A stretch of DNA of 64,000 bases from Sporosarcina sp. FSL K6-1508 (GTDB lineage Bacteria > Bacillota > Bacilli > Bacillales_A > Planococcaceae), in contig NZ_JBBOXF010000001.1 in assembly GCF_038007465.1 (NCBI RefSeq), forward strand, positions 558,001 to 622,000, written 5' to 3'. Of the stretch, positions 7,923 through 17,357 are shown piece by piece. The first letter of the stretch is position 1, and each line of letters opens with the position of its first letter. Position numbers and translations under genes: made by a program. The notes beneath the pieces are model-generated. The model did not search any database. It was not told the DNA's origin and saw only the letters and a list, made by a program, of their open reading frames with translations.

Positions 7923-9212
7923 TCACACTGTTACTGGTACCGCTAGTTCAATCGCTTGTGCAAGGTCTGCAATGATATCTTCCACTGATTCAAGACCAAC
8001 CGATAGCCTGATTAATTCTTCAGTCACGCCTGACTTTTCCAAGTCCTCTGGTCCAAGCTGCTGATGCGTCGTTGAAGCAGGATGTATAATCAGTGATTTT
8101 GCATCTCCGACGTTCGCAACATGCGACCATATTTTGACGTTATCTATTACGTTTCGACCAGCTTCACGTCCACCTTTTATACCAAATACAATAATGGAAC
8201 CGAAGCCGTTTTTCAAGTACTTTTTCGCAAGGTCATAAGATGGATGATCTTCATTGCCAGTGTATGTTACCCATTCAACAGACGGGTGTTGTTTCAGAAA
8301 CTCTGCTACTTTGATGGCATTTTCATTATGTCTCGTCACACGCAGATGCAGTGTCTCAAGTCCTTGAAGGAAGTTGAATGCACTGTCCGGGTCTAAGCAA
8401 GGCCCAAAGTCACGCAATAGTTGAACGCGCAGTTTAGTGGCAAAGGCCGCGCCTGCTGTATCAATTCCGTAACGAAGACCATGGTATGACGCATCCGGCT
8501 CAGTGAAGCCCGGGAACCTTCCTTGTGTCCAATCGAATGTACCCGCATCAACAGCTACTCCACCAATCGTTGTACCGTGTCCACCAATCCATTTTGTAGC
8601 AGAGTGAATGACCACATCTGCACCAAACTCAATCGGATTCGAACCATAAGGCGATGCAAACGTACTATCTATGAGAAGTGGAACACCTTGTTCATGCGCA
8701 ATGTCCGCAACCGCTTCAATATCCAAGACATGAAGACTTGGGTTACCGATTGTTTCTGCGAATATTGCTTTTGTTTTATCTGTAATTGCTGTGCGGAAGT
8801 TTTCAGGATCTGTTGCATCGACGAATTTCACATTGATGCCGTAACGTGGAAGTGTGGCGGCGAATAGATTATACGTACCGCCGTACAAGTTGCTTGCTGC
8901 AACAATTTCATCGCCTGCACCTGCAACGTTCAAGATGGAGAATGCGATTGCCGCCATGCCGGATGAGAATGCAACTGCCGCCGTGCCGCCTTCAAGAAGT
9001 GCAATACGCTCTTCAAAAACTGCAACGGTTGGATTTGTGATTCGCGTATAGATATTGCCTGCTTCTTGCAATGCAAATAATTTTTGAGCATGTTCTGTAT
9101 CCCGGAATACGAAAGATGAGGTTCTGTGAATTGGAACTGCGCGTGAACCTGTTACAGGGTCCGGTTTTTGTCCGCCATGCAGAAGAAGTGTTTCGGGTTG
9201 AAGTTTTGTCAT
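7923..9212 (-). CDS. metY: O-acetylhomoserine sulfhydrylase
   Basis: PLP enzyme of the Cys/Met metabolism family that makes homocysteine from O-acetylhomoserine and sulfide. It has the family opening PETLLLHGGQKPDPVTGSRA, the YTRITNPTVAVFEERIALLE region, and the PLP-lysine motif VIHSATKWIGGHGTTIGG. At 429 residues it is full length. GGAGG is only two bases from the first ATG but eight from the second (9212), so the second is the likelier start. It is the first gene of the SAM-riboswitch operon metY-metX-hom. It looks intact, unlike its downstream partner. Confidence 0.92.
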   Translation of the reverse strand: MTKLQPETLLLHGGQKPDPVTGSRAVPIHRTSSFVFRDTEHAQKLFALQEAGNIYTRITNPTVAVFEERIALLEGGTAAVAFSSGMAAIAFSILNVAGAGDEIVAASNLYGGTYNLFAATLPRYGINVKFVDATDPENFRTAITDKTKAIFAETIGNPSLHVLDIEAVADIAHEQGVPLLIDSTFASPYGSNPIEFGADVVIHSATKWIGGHGTTIGGVAVDAGTFDWTQGRFPGFTEPDASYHGLRYGIDTAGAAFATKLRVQLLRDFGPCLDPDSAFNFLQGLETLHLRVTRHNENAIKVAEFLKQHPSVEWVTYTGNEDHPSYDLAKKYLKNGFGSIIVFGIKGGREAGRNVIDNVKIWSHVANVGDAKSLIIHPASTTHQQLGPEDLEKSGVTEELIRLSVGLESVEDIIADLAQAIELAVPVTV

Positions 9213-9284
9213 CGTCATTACCTCCAGAGTTTTTTTAGATGGATGTGATTGTGATGTGCGGAGGCGTTGGGGGTATTTTCGGAA

Positions 9285-9320
9285 TAAAAAATAACCCCCT
9301 TCGCTTAAGAAGAGGGTTAC
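9285..9320 (-). terminator. SAM-riboswitch-controlled terminator
   Basis: On the minus strand, GTAACCCTCTTC and GAAGGGGGTTAT form the stem with loop TTAAGC, followed by TTTTTT. It is the expression platform of the S-box leader upstream of metY. Confidence 0.88.
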
Positions 9321-9332
9321 GCTTTCGCTTAT

Positions 9333-9456
9333 TCCTCCCCTTATCTTTCAGACCGTTCACACGAATCTGTAGGAAGTAGCACCTTTGCAAGTTGGTCGCT
9401 TGCTGGTTGCCGGGCATCGCAGGGCCTATTCCCTCCGCCGCTCTTGATAAGAGTTT
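9333..9456 (-). promoter_or_regulatory. SAM-I riboswitch (S-box) aptamer
   Basis: The minus strand reads CTCTTATCAAGAGCGGCGGA, then GGGA, TAGGCCCTGCGATGCCCGG and CAACC, the invariant S-box core with its kink-turn. P1 closes with GATAAGGGGAG near 9334-9346. The aptamer is followed by a terminator and then metY. High SAM should therefore switch off metY-metX-hom. Confidence 0.96.
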
Positions 9457-9485
9457 GTGATATTCAGTTTTCCATCTTGTGACAT

Positions 9486-9515
9486 AGTATAGTAGATGTT
9501 CCAATACTATGTCAA
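9486..9515 (-). promoter_or_regulatory. Sigma-A promoter of the metY-metX-hom operon
   Basis: TTGACA (9515-9510) and TATACT (9491-9486) are separated by 18 bases on the minus strand, about 30 bases ahead of the S-box aptamer. Confidence 0.8.
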
Positions 9516-9596
9516 GCGTTTATTGAATAATATTTCTGAACCTTGTGTTTACCTCGAATGTTATAATGAATCTATCGTTATTTTGGAGGAATGAGT

Positions 9597-10223
9597 ATGT
9601 GGTTATGGATTGTAGGTGTGCTGATCTTTGGCTATTCTATCGGTTGCCTGCATGGATCGGGCGTTGCACAGAAAATTTCGGGCATTAATCTGAAAGAAAC
9701 CGGTGTGAAAAATGCCGGTGCTTCAAATGCGACCATAGTTCTTGGAAAGAAATTTGGTGCACTTGTTGCAGCTATCGACATTGGAAAAGGTGCAGTAGCT
9801 GTCCTATTTGTGCAATACTTCGCAGAAAACGCGGAACTTCCAGGAGACATTATAGCTTTACTTTTATTCCTCGCAGGTGCTGCAGCTGTGATCGGACACA
9901 ATTTCCCGTTTTATATGAATTTCAACGGTGGAAAAGGAACTGCGACAGTGATTGGCGTACTACTTGCCATCGACTGGAAAATTGGACTTATTGGATTCTT
10001 ACTGTTTGTTATCGTTGCACTGGTTACAGATTTCCTCGTCTTTGGTGTGCTCATGCTTTATGCGACACTTATAGCGATGGCGGTATGGGCAGACGGATAC
10101 TGGCCAGTTGTGATAGCAGCTTTGTTATTTTTCACCGCCATTTGGAAACATATAGAGAATTTCCAGCGGATGAAAGAGCGTAGTGAGAAGCGCATTTCAG
10201 CGGTGTTTAAAAAGAAAAAATAA
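9597..10223 (+). CDS. PlsY-family glycerol-3-phosphate acyltransferase-like membrane protein
   Basis: A 208-residue membrane protein with about five helices related to PlsY, which uses acyl-phosphate to acylate glycerol-3-phosphate. All three PlsY motifs are recognisable but altered: GYSIGCLHGSGVAQ for motif 1, GVKNAGASNATIVLGKKFG where PlsY usually has GSGNxGATN, and GHNFPFYMNFNGGKGTAT for the third. The departures in motif 2 suggest a second, divergent paralogue rather than the housekeeping enzyme. GGAGG is seven bases from the ATG at 9597 and only one from the ATG at 9591, so 9597 is chosen. Activity is inferred. Confidence 0.8.
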   Translation: MWLWIVGVLIFGYSIGCLHGSGVAQKISGINLKETGVKNAGASNATIVLGKKFGALVAAIDIGKGAVAVLFVQYFAENAELPGDIIALLLFLAGAAAVIGHNFPFYMNFNGGKGTATVIGVLLAIDWKIGLIGFLLFVIVALVTDFLVFGVLMLYATLIAMAVWADGYWPVVIAALLFFTAIWKHIENFQRMKERSEKRISAVFKKKK

Positions 10224-10260
10224 AAAACTGAGGACTCCTATTAGGAACTCCTCAGTTTTT
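10222..10260. terminator. Convergent terminator between the plsY-like and transaminase genes
   Basis: Stem 10226-10234 with 10249-10257, plus an inner TCCT/AGGA pairing, flanked by A and T runs on both sides. It can serve both converging genes. Confidence 0.85.
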
Positions 10261-10283
10261 ATTTTAAAAGAGTTAACCTTGGT

Positions 10284-11642
10284 TCATTCGTTTTCTTTAA
10301 ATACTTTTTTTATGATTGTAATAATGAAGTCTACATCTTCATCGGTACAAGACAGAGGCGGGCTCAGCGCTAGAATATTATTAAAGCCTGCAACTGTATC
10401 ACCGTTTCTCCCGATGATAAGGCCATTCGCCTTACATTCTCCAATAATCTTCGCGACACGGGCATTGGAAGCAGGCTCTTTCGTTTCCTTGTCCTCAACG
10501 AGTTCGATCCCTAAGAGGAATCCAAGACCACGGATATCACCAACAAACGGATGATTTTTTAAGCTTGCCAGCTCTTTCAGAAGACGCTCGCCAAGTTCTG
10601 CCGACCGTTCGACAAGATTTTCTCTTTCAATGATCTCAAGGTTCTTCAACGCAACCGCACAAGCTGCCGGATTCCCACCAAAAGTATTGACGTGACGGAA
10701 ATGGCTGTTCTCTTCACCCGTATCAAACTTCTCATAAATGTCTTTTCGGATAGCCGTTACTGATAGTGGTAAGTAAGCACTCGTTAGTCCTTTTGCCATC
10801 GTAATAATATCCGGCTTCACATTAAAGTGCTGATGACCAAACGCTTTGCCAGTACGACCAAATCCACAAATAACCTCATCAATAATTAGAAGTACACCGT
10901 GACGTGTACAGATTTCCTGGACCTTCTCCAGATAAATCGGATGTGGAATTAAGATGCCACCACCTGTAATAAGCGGTTCCATAATAATCCCGGCGATCGT
11001 TTCCTTCTGTTCCCAAATGATCTTCTCTTCAAACTCTTGGGCGCGCTGTATATTGTATTCCTCAATTGATTGTCCAGCAGGTCTGCGGTAATTATCTGGT
11101 GGTGCAATGTGTAAGAATCCCGGTGCAAGCGGTTCATACTTGTATTTCCGGAGTGCTTGACCTGTCGCCGCCAATGCCCCCATTGAACTGCCGTGATACG
11201 CACGATAACGTGAAATGAATTTATAGCGAGATGGCTCACCGTTTTGCTGATGGTATTGGCGCGCAAGTTTAAATGCTACTTCATTGGCATCGGATCCACT
11301 GTTGGAATAAAATATTTTGTAATCGTCACCGAGCATTGCATTCAACTTTTCAGCCAATTCAATTGCCGGTTTATGGCTTTGTGTCATCGGTACATAGGCC
11401 AACTTTTTCATCTGTTCATATGCTGCTTCTGCCAATTCCTCACGGCCATACCCGACGTTTACACACCAAAGTCCCGACATTGCATCTAGGTAACGATTGC
11501 CATTATGATCTGTAATCCAGGCACCTTCCCCGCTCTCCACTACCATTGGCGGGTTCTTTTCATTGTAGGCAGAAATATGGTGCCAAACGTTCTCCCGGTC
11601 TATCTCAACTAAGGTTTTTGTCGTTTCTTTTGAAGTAGTCAT
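10284..11642 (-). CDS. Class III aminotransferase, probable beta-alanine (omega-amino acid):pyruvate transaminase
   Basis: PLP-dependent omega-transaminase of 452 residues. Visible are YLDAMSGLWCVNVGYG near the N terminus, FYSNSGSDANEVAFKLAR of the cofactor pocket, RAYHGSSMGALAATG, the Asp of LLIIDEVICGFGRTG, and the PLP lysine in TMAKGLTSAYLPLS. These features match the beta-alanine/taurine:pyruvate group. It follows the CoA-acylating semialdehyde dehydrogenase by 40 bases on the same strand. Beta-alanine to malonate semialdehyde and then acetyl-CoA is the simplest pathway for the pair. Taurine or GABA as donor cannot be excluded. GGGGAG lies eight bases before the ATG. Confidence 0.85.
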   Translation of the reverse strand: MTTSKETTKTLVEIDRENVWHHISAYNEKNPPMVVESGEGAWITDHNGNRYLDAMSGLWCVNVGYGREELAEAAYEQMKKLAYVPMTQSHKPAIELAEKLNAMLGDDYKIFYSNSGSDANEVAFKLARQYHQQNGEPSRYKFISRYRAYHGSSMGALAATGQALRKYKYEPLAPGFLHIAPPDNYRRPAGQSIEEYNIQRAQEFEEKIIWEQKETIAGIIMEPLITGGGILIPHPIYLEKVQEICTRHGVLLIIDEVICGFGRTGKAFGHQHFNVKPDIITMAKGLTSAYLPLSVTAIRKDIYEKFDTGEENSHFRHVNTFGGNPAACAVALKNLEIIERENLVERSAELGERLLKELASLKNHPFVGDIRGLGFLLGIELVEDKETKEPASNARVAKIIGECKANGLIIGRNGDTVAGFNNILALSPPLSCTDEDVDFIITIIKKVFKENE

Positions 11643-11682
11643 TTCATCCGCTCCCCTCTATTTTAAATCTCATTCCTTAGTA

Positions 11683-13146
11683 TTAGTGACGTGCCGTCAA
11701 CATTTTCTTCCGTGTGTAAAACTCGATTCCATCGCGGCCATTCGCGTGCAAGTCTCCGTAGAAAGACTTTTTATAACCGGAGAACGGGAAGAATGCCATT
11801 GGAGCTGGAACGCCAAGGTTAACACCTAGCATCCCCGCATCAATTTCTTCTCTGAACTGGCGGATTGCCTTCGCGCTGTCTGTAAATAAACACGCTCCGT
11901 TTGCAAACTCTGATTTATTCGCAAGGTCGATTGCTTCCTCTAAAGTATCCACTCGTACAATGGACAAGACAGGAGCAAAAATCTCTTCTTTCCAGATTTT
12001 CATTTCCTGAGTGACATTATCAAAAATTGTCGGTCCAACAAAATAACCGCCTTCAGAAGTGGACTTATCTCCGCGTCCATCACGCAATAGTTTGGCACCT
12101 TCTTCAATGCCTGATTCAATGTAACCGAGTGTCTTATCTTTATGTGAATCCCTTATGACCGGTCCAAGGAAGATTCCTTCTTCTAGTCCATTACCGATAG
12201 TCAGTTTATTTGCCTCGTCTACTAACTTTTCGACAAGTTCGTCTGCAACATCGCCAACCGCAACGACGACCGCACAAGCCATACATCTTTCCCCTGCAGA
12301 TCCAAAAGCTGCGTTAATAATATTCGTGACCGTCAAATCCATATCCGCATCCGGCATGACAATTGTATGATTTTTCGCGCCTGCTAATGCTTGGACACGT
12401 TTGCCATTTGACGTTCCGGTTTTATAGACATATTCAGCAACTGGCTGTGAACCTACAAATGATACCGCAGGAATATCGGGGTGATTAAGAATACCGTTTA
12501 CGATTTCATGAGCGCCATGTACGATATTGAATACGCCATCGGGCAGCCCCGCCTCATGCAGCAATTCTGCAAGACGGTTTGCTAGGAGAGGCGTCCGTTC
12601 TGACGGTTTTAGGATGAAAGTATTTCCACTCGCAATGGCAAGGGGGAACATCCAGCAAGGCACCATCATCGGAAAGTTGAAAGGAGTAATTCCCCCAATG
12701 ACCCCTATCGGATACCGGTACATTCCCGACTCAATATTCGTTGCAATATCAGGAAGCTGATGGCCCATCATTAATGTTGGAGCACCTGCCGCAAACTCGA
12801 CACACTCAATCCCGCGCTGCACTTCTCCGTAAGCTTCAGCATAGTTTTTACCGTTTTCAATCGTAATAATTTTTGCAAGTGCTTCCCAGTTTTCTATTAG
12901 CAATTGCTGATATTTAAATAGAATTCTTGAACGTTGAGGCACAGCGACTTTCTTCCACTTTTCGAATGCTTTTTTCGCTGATTCTACCGCCTTGTCCAAA
13001 TCTTCCAGTGTTGAAATAGGAACTTCTGCTAGGATTTCTCCCGTTGCCGGATTCGGTACCTCTTCATATTTATCTGTCGTTGATTTTACCCATTGTCCAT
13101 TAATAAAGTTTGTAAGCGTTTTCTTTTCCACTGCTGTAATTGTCAT
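11683..13146 (-). CDS. mmsA: CoA-acylating (methyl)malonate-semialdehyde dehydrogenase
   Basis: Aldehyde dehydrogenase of the MmsA class, 487 residues, converting malonate or methylmalonate semialdehyde to acetyl- or propionyl-CoA with loss of CO2. Signatures are FINGQWVKS at the start, PFNFPMMVPCWMFPLAIA, LAGAKNHTIVMPDAD and the catalytic Cys in FGSAGERCMA; KNH together with GERCMA separates MmsA from ordinary ALDHs. GGAGG is eight bases from the ATG. It is first in a two-gene transcript with the class III transaminase. Valine and inositol genes are absent here, so beta-alanine breakdown is the favoured role. Confidence 0.9.
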   Translation of the reverse strand: MTITAVEKKTLTNFINGQWVKSTTDKYEEVPNPATGEILAEVPISTLEDLDKAVESAKKAFEKWKKVAVPQRSRILFKYQQLLIENWEALAKIITIENGKNYAEAYGEVQRGIECVEFAAGAPTLMMGHQLPDIATNIESGMYRYPIGVIGGITPFNFPMMVPCWMFPLAIASGNTFILKPSERTPLLANRLAELLHEAGLPDGVFNIVHGAHEIVNGILNHPDIPAVSFVGSQPVAEYVYKTGTSNGKRVQALAGAKNHTIVMPDADMDLTVTNIINAAFGSAGERCMACAVVVAVGDVADELVEKLVDEANKLTIGNGLEEGIFLGPVIRDSHKDKTLGYIESGIEEGAKLLRDGRGDKSTSEGGYFVGPTIFDNVTQEMKIWKEEIFAPVLSIVRVDTLEEAIDLANKSEFANGACLFTDSAKAIRQFREEIDAGMLGVNLGVPAPMAFFPFSGYKKSFYGDLHANGRDGIEFYTRKKMLTARH

Positions 13147-13297
13147 TTTTATTCCTCCTATCCTATTTCCCTTGCTAGTTGGCTCTATTTTCGCTAGACT
13201 TCATAATATACTTTACAAACAATTTGAACTATTTTCAATTTACACTTTGTCTATTCATTAGCCAATTAATTTAACGTTATGGAGGTCATCACCATTT

Positions 13298-14920
13298 ATG
13301 AATGATTTAAGACTAACTGTCCGCGATGTCCTTTCCCGGGATTCGTTTAAATATGCGAAAGTCATTGCAGGACAAGAAGGACTAGACCGTCAAGTAAAAT
13401 GGTCCCATGTATTAGAAGTAAAAGAATTCGAGGCCTTAATAAACGGAGGAGAGATGATCCTGACTACAGGAGTAGGCTTACAACTCGACCTTCCAAGCCA
13501 ACTGAAGTATGTAACGAGCTTGATAGAAAAAGATGTAGCTTGCCTTTGTATAGAAGTAGGTCCTTACTTCAAGAAGATTCCACCCGAAATTATCGATTTA
13601 GTAAACAATCATGCATTTCCATTCATCATTTTTGAGAAAACCGTAAAATTTGTTGATATCACGCAAGATCTTCATACATTTATCATTAATCAACACCATC
13701 AGATGCTTTCACAACTCGATACCTTATCGAGGAAATTCATTACACATTCTCTTGCCCCCAATGGTATTTTGAAGATTCTTCAGGAACTGAACCAATTTTT
13801 CCTGCATAATATTCTCCTCATTACCGATGAGGCGAAACCTTATTATTACCCATCGGAGATCAAGGTGTTGGAAACGTCCATCCGGTCTCACCTTGAAAGT
13901 TCCCCATTAACAAATAATGGACAGAAAATTCTTACACTCAACGATCGAGATTTTGCCCTTATGCCTGTTAGTGGGTTAGGACAAATTTTGGGACATCTAT
14001 TCCTCGAAGTAACAGAACCACCGTCAGATGAATTCCCATTTCTCATTTTAGACCGCGCTGCACTTGCCATTGCTCAAATTTTATTACGCAATCGTACAAT
14101 TGAAGAACGCAAACAGAATAACGAAGATGAATTTGTCCGAAGTTTATTGAACGGTAAAGATTTCGAAGAAGAAGACCTTCATACGTATCTGCCTTCTACA
14201 AGTCGAACTATGAATTTCAGGATTTTCATTATACAGCTGAATATAGAGGAAACAAACCATGGCGAGGGAGACTGGGAAGAGATAAAGTTGCAACGATCAA
14301 TGATGATCCGAGCTCTTTTCAAACGTAATAGTTTTTTCCCCGCGGTTTCTTCCTACAAGAATGAGATTGTAATCATTGCTTCGTTCATTGCCGCAGATCA
14401 TCTACTAAGCGAGACAGTACGTTTCTCTCAAATCATCGAAACCATTGGTAAGATGAAGGACAATACCTTAATTGACGGTACTAGATGTACGGTCGGAGTT
14501 AGTACGGTCTACAAAGAGGTAACGGATGTAAAAAAAGGTTACGAAGAAGCAAATAAAGTTTTACAAATGCAGGAATCCGGCATTTGTGAGACGTATTTTT
14601 ATGAAAACTTAGGTATTTACAGACTCCTTCTATTAGTAGAGAACAACGATTATCTAAAAACATATATCCTAGATTACTTATCTGCCATTTTCGATTATGA
14701 TCAGGAAATGGATAGCAATCTCTTTGAAACACTTTGTATGTATCTCGAATGCGGCGGATCGAAAAAAGAGACTGCGGACCGTCTTTTCATCGTCAGGCAG
14801 ACACTTTACCACCGCCTTGAAAAGTTGGAATCACTTTTAGGTAAAAACTTTATGGAACCGTCTAAGCGTCTTGCGCTTGAAAGTGCTATCATGGCTTCTC
14901 GATTATTGAAGGATAAGTAA
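13298..14920 (+). CDS. PucR-family transcriptional regulator of the transaminase/mmsA cluster
   Basis: A 540-residue regulator. Residues 1-130 form the PucR N-terminal domain (LTVRDVLSRDSFKYAKVIAG, GGEMILTTGVGL). The middle resembles the CdaR GGDEF-like domain. The last 60 residues form the HTH_30 domain with CGGSKKETADRLFIVRQTLY. PucR/CdaR proteins respond to purine or amino-acid catabolites. It is transcribed divergently from mmsA across 150 bases and towards an APC permease, so it is probably the local activator. GGAGGT lies 11 bases before the ATG. The inducer is not known; beta-alanine is inferred from context. Confidence 0.85.
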   Translation: MNDLRLTVRDVLSRDSFKYAKVIAGQEGLDRQVKWSHVLEVKEFEALINGGEMILTTGVGLQLDLPSQLKYVTSLIEKDVACLCIEVGPYFKKIPPEIIDLVNNHAFPFIIFEKTVKFVDITQDLHTFIINQHHQMLSQLDTLSRKFITHSLAPNGILKILQELNQFFLHNILLITDEAKPYYYPSEIKVLETSIRSHLESSPLTNNGQKILTLNDRDFALMPVSGLGQILGHLFLEVTEPPSDEFPFLILDRAALAIAQILLRNRTIEERKQNNEDEFVRSLLNGKDFEEEDLHTYLPSTSRTMNFRIFIIQLNIEETNHGEGDWEEIKLQRSMMIRALFKRNSFFPAVSSYKNEIVIIASFIAADHLLSETVRFSQIIETIGKMKDNTLIDGTRCTVGVSTVYKEVTDVKKGYEEANKVLQMQESGICETYFYENLGIYRLLLLVENNDYLKTYILDYLSAIFDYDQEMDSNLFETLCMYLECGGSKKETADRLFIVRQTLYHRLEKLESLLGKNFMEPSKRLALESAIMASRLLKDK

Positions 14921-15167
14921 GTTAAAACCGGTTGCGCTAGTACACGTAAATCGGTTTTCATGTTCAGAAAATCGACAGAGATAGCGTAGTCATGTACTTA
15001 TTTAACACTCCGTATAATTTAAATTCATTTCATCTTACAACTTGTCCATAATTTTTTAGTTTCATTTCTGTATGATTAGATTAAATAGTTGAAAGATTAT
15101 TCAGTCACAATTATTGAAACCGCTTACACTTAACTGAAATTCATTATTTTCATAAGGGGGAATGTAC

Positions 15168-16577
15168 ATGTCTAATCCACAAGGACAATTAAACCCAGAT
15201 TTAAAAATCCGACACATCAGTATGATTTCAATTGCAGGTGTCATAGGAGCTGGGCTGTTTATCGGAAGTGGGGCAGTAATTAACTCTTCTGGCCCAGGCG
15301 CTATTCTATCCTACGCATTTGCGGGGACAATTGTTGTCTTAGTCATGCGAATGCTCGGTGAGATGGCAGCTGCCCATCCAACAAGCGGGTCCTTTTCGAC
15401 CTATGCAACCGAATCGATCGGGCCTTGGGCAGGCTTCACAATCGGATGGTTATATTGGTTTTTCTGGGTTGTCGTTATCGCGATAGAAGCAATTGCTGGC
15501 GCAGCAATTATGCAGTACTGGATTCCTGATTTCCCACTTTGGTTAATGGCATTGATTCTAACCGTTTTATTAACACTGACGAATCTTTTTTCAGTGAAGT
15601 CGTTCGGGGAATTTGAATATTGGTTTTCCCTCATAAAAGTGGTTAGCATCGGTTTGTTCCTCGTTCTTGGACTTTGTGTACTTTTCGGATGGTATCCGGG
15701 CGTAGAAGCTCCCGGAACGGTGAACCTTTTAGGGGCAGGCGGATTCATGCCGACCGGTTTTGGTTCTGTCTTGCTGGGAATTACAGTAGTCATCTTTTCC
15801 TTCATGGGAACTGAGATTGTCACGATCGCAGCCGGCGAATCAGATCATCCGGCAAAAGCAGTCCGGATTGCGACGAACAGCGTCATTTGGCGAATTCTAA
15901 TCTTCTATATCGGGTCTATTGCACTTGTAGTCACTTTGTTGCCTTGGAATTCTGCTAATCTTCTTGTCAGTCCATTCGTTGCGGTTCTCGATTATGTCGG
16001 CATACCTGCCGCTGCTCAAATTATGAATTTTGTCGTCTTAACCGCAGTTCTCTCTTGCTTAAATTCGGCATTGTATGCAAACTCACGCATGTTGTTTGGA
16101 ATGGCACAAAAAGGCGATGCGCCAAAAGCATTTTTAAAGTTAAGCAAAAAAGGTGTCCCTATACGAGCGATTCTATTCAGTACACTCTTTTCATATATCG
16201 CGGTCATCTTTAGTTATACCTCTCCTGACAAGATATTTTTGTTTCTCATCAATTCTTCAGGAGCTGTTGCACTGTTGGTATACCTTGTCATCGCATTTTC
16301 GCATCTGCAAATGCGTAGAAGACTTGAACGGGAAAACCCTGAAGCACTTCAAATTAGAATGTGGCTATTCCCTTATCTGACGTATGCAACCATTTTCGTC
16401 ATTGCAGGAATCTATATTGCAATGCTCGTCATTGACTCATTAAGGGTTCAAGCCGTTCTCACCTTACTGATTGCAGGCGTGACCGTCGCTTGTTATTTCA
16501 TCTTTGCCCGCAAGAAAGACGGTCTCGGTGAATTGAAGAAAGGTATAATACAAGCGTCTTCTAGGACGATTCGCTAG
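15168..16577 (+). CDS. APC-family amino acid permease (GabP-like)
   Basis: Amino acid permease with 12 predicted helices and 469 residues. The N-terminal APC signature is ISIAGVIGAGLFIGSGAVI, followed by GPGAILSYAFAG and RMLGEMAAAHPTSGSFSTYA. Later TEIVTIAAGESDHPAKAVR is typical of the AAT/GabP branch. GGGGG lies one base from the ATG at 15162 and seven from the ATG at 15168, so the latter is chosen. It follows the PucR-type regulator and probably imports the substrate of the neighbouring transaminase (beta-alanine or GABA), which is an inference from position. Confidence 0.88.
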   Translation: MSNPQGQLNPDLKIRHISMISIAGVIGAGLFIGSGAVINSSGPGAILSYAFAGTIVVLVMRMLGEMAAAHPTSGSFSTYATESIGPWAGFTIGWLYWFFWVVVIAIEAIAGAAIMQYWIPDFPLWLMALILTVLLTLTNLFSVKSFGEFEYWFSLIKVVSIGLFLVLGLCVLFGWYPGVEAPGTVNLLGAGGFMPTGFGSVLLGITVVIFSFMGTEIVTIAAGESDHPAKAVRIATNSVIWRILIFYIGSIALVVTLLPWNSANLLVSPFVAVLDYVGIPAAAQIMNFVVLTAVLSCLNSALYANSRMLFGMAQKGDAPKAFLKLSKKGVPIRAILFSTLFSYIAVIFSYTSPDKIFLFLINSSGAVALLVYLVIAFSHLQMRRRLERENPEALQIRMWLFPYLTYATIFVIAGIYIAMLVIDSLRVQAVLTLLIAGVTVACYFIFARKKDGLGELKKGIIQASSRTIR

Positions 16578-16586
16578 TGAAAAATG

Positions 16587-16630
16587 AACAACCTGAGTCG
16601 TTCATATGGACGAAACCGGTTGTTTTTTTT
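16587..16630 (+). terminator. Terminator of the APC permease gene
   Basis: AACAACC (16587-16593) pairs with GGTTGTT (16618-16624), with an inner TCGTT/ACGA pairing, followed by eight T. Confidence 0.75.
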
Positions 16631-16946
16631 CTATACAGTATTTAATCTTACAGGCCATTCCAATGATTCATTATAGAATATGTGCCTATAATTTTCTTAG
16701 TATTATCTGTTATTTTCTTTAACAAGTCTCATAACCCCCTAGAAAGTGGCCAGATATGAGAAACGCCGAAAAGCGGAAGGAACGTTTTAAAGTTTTGAAT
16801 CAACGGCATTTAAATAATACAGTTCCACAATCGGGCGCAATTCTGGAGTAAGGATCTACGTCTATTCAGTTATAGGGCCATTAAGAGGAATAAAATGTGA
16901 CATTTCTTTTTGATACTCGTCTAAGTCTTAAAGGTGGAAGGCGACA
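16631..16946 (+). other. Gene-free stretch carrying two copies of the GGGC(C/G) motif
   Basis: No convincing gene. It contains TCGGGCGCAATTCTGGAGTA at 16831 and TATAGGGCCA at 16871, members of the recurring motif described for 16831-17700. A 31-codon ATG ORF at 16756 has no ribosome-binding site. Confidence 0.45.
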
Positions 16947-17270
16947 TTGAAAAATAAGATCATTTTACTGTGCTTCATTGTAACAAACGGTTTATTGTTT
17001 GCTTGTAATTCAGAGAAAGCTGAGAATCCGAAGAATGAAATTAAAACAACTTTTGTTGGTACAATTGAGGAAGTTCACGGTAAAACCGCTACTGTTGTTG
17101 TATCGGATTCTGCAAACAGTGAACTGGCAGGCCGCACCTTTGAAGTAGGACTATCAGTGTATCCTAATGAAACATTTCAAGCAGGCGACAAGGTAAGGGT
17201 AGAATATGATGAAGTCATGGAAATAGCTCCACCGGTTGTAAACGCTCTTAAGATAGAAAAAATGAAATAA
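16947..17270 (+). CDS. Small lipoprotein, DUF3221-like
   Basis: A 107-residue secreted lipoprotein. The signal peptide ends in the lipobox LLFAC, so the mature protein starts at the Cys near residue 20. The remaining roughly 80 residues look like one small beta-barrel (TFVGTIEEVHGKTATVVV, AGDKVRVEYDEV, then a C-terminal ALKIEKM), an arrangement resembling DUF3221/YobA proteins. Start is a TTG after AAGGTGG. No function is known for this family. It stands alone, bracketed by the recurring GGGCCAGATT-type motif. Confidence 0.65.
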   Translation: MKNKIILLCFIVTNGLLFACNSEKAENPKNEIKTTFVGTIEEVHGKTATVVVSDSANSELAGRTFEVGLSVYPNETFQAGDKVRVEYDEVMEIAPPVVNALKIEKMK

Positions 17271-17357
17271 CTTCAAGAGGACAACTAACGGACGTAGTTG
17301 TTGAAGAAACATTCTGCCAGAATAGGGCCAGATTATTAATTTATAAGGAGTATTTTA

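Noticed and set aside
8121..9051. Several plus-strand ORFs opposite metY
   Set aside because: They are antisense shadows of a conserved coding region and lack ribosome-binding sites.
9235..9504. 89-codon minus-strand ORF over the metY leader
   Set aside because: The same bases form the SAM-I aptamer and terminator, which explains them fully.
14920..14960. AAAACCG/CGGTTTT pair after the PucR gene as a terminator
   Set aside because: The stem is 7 bp with a 20-base loop and no T-run, too weak to list.
16756..16851. Plus-strand ORF of 31 codons
   Set aside because: No ribosome-binding site, no recognisable protein, and it runs into the repeated GGGC motif.
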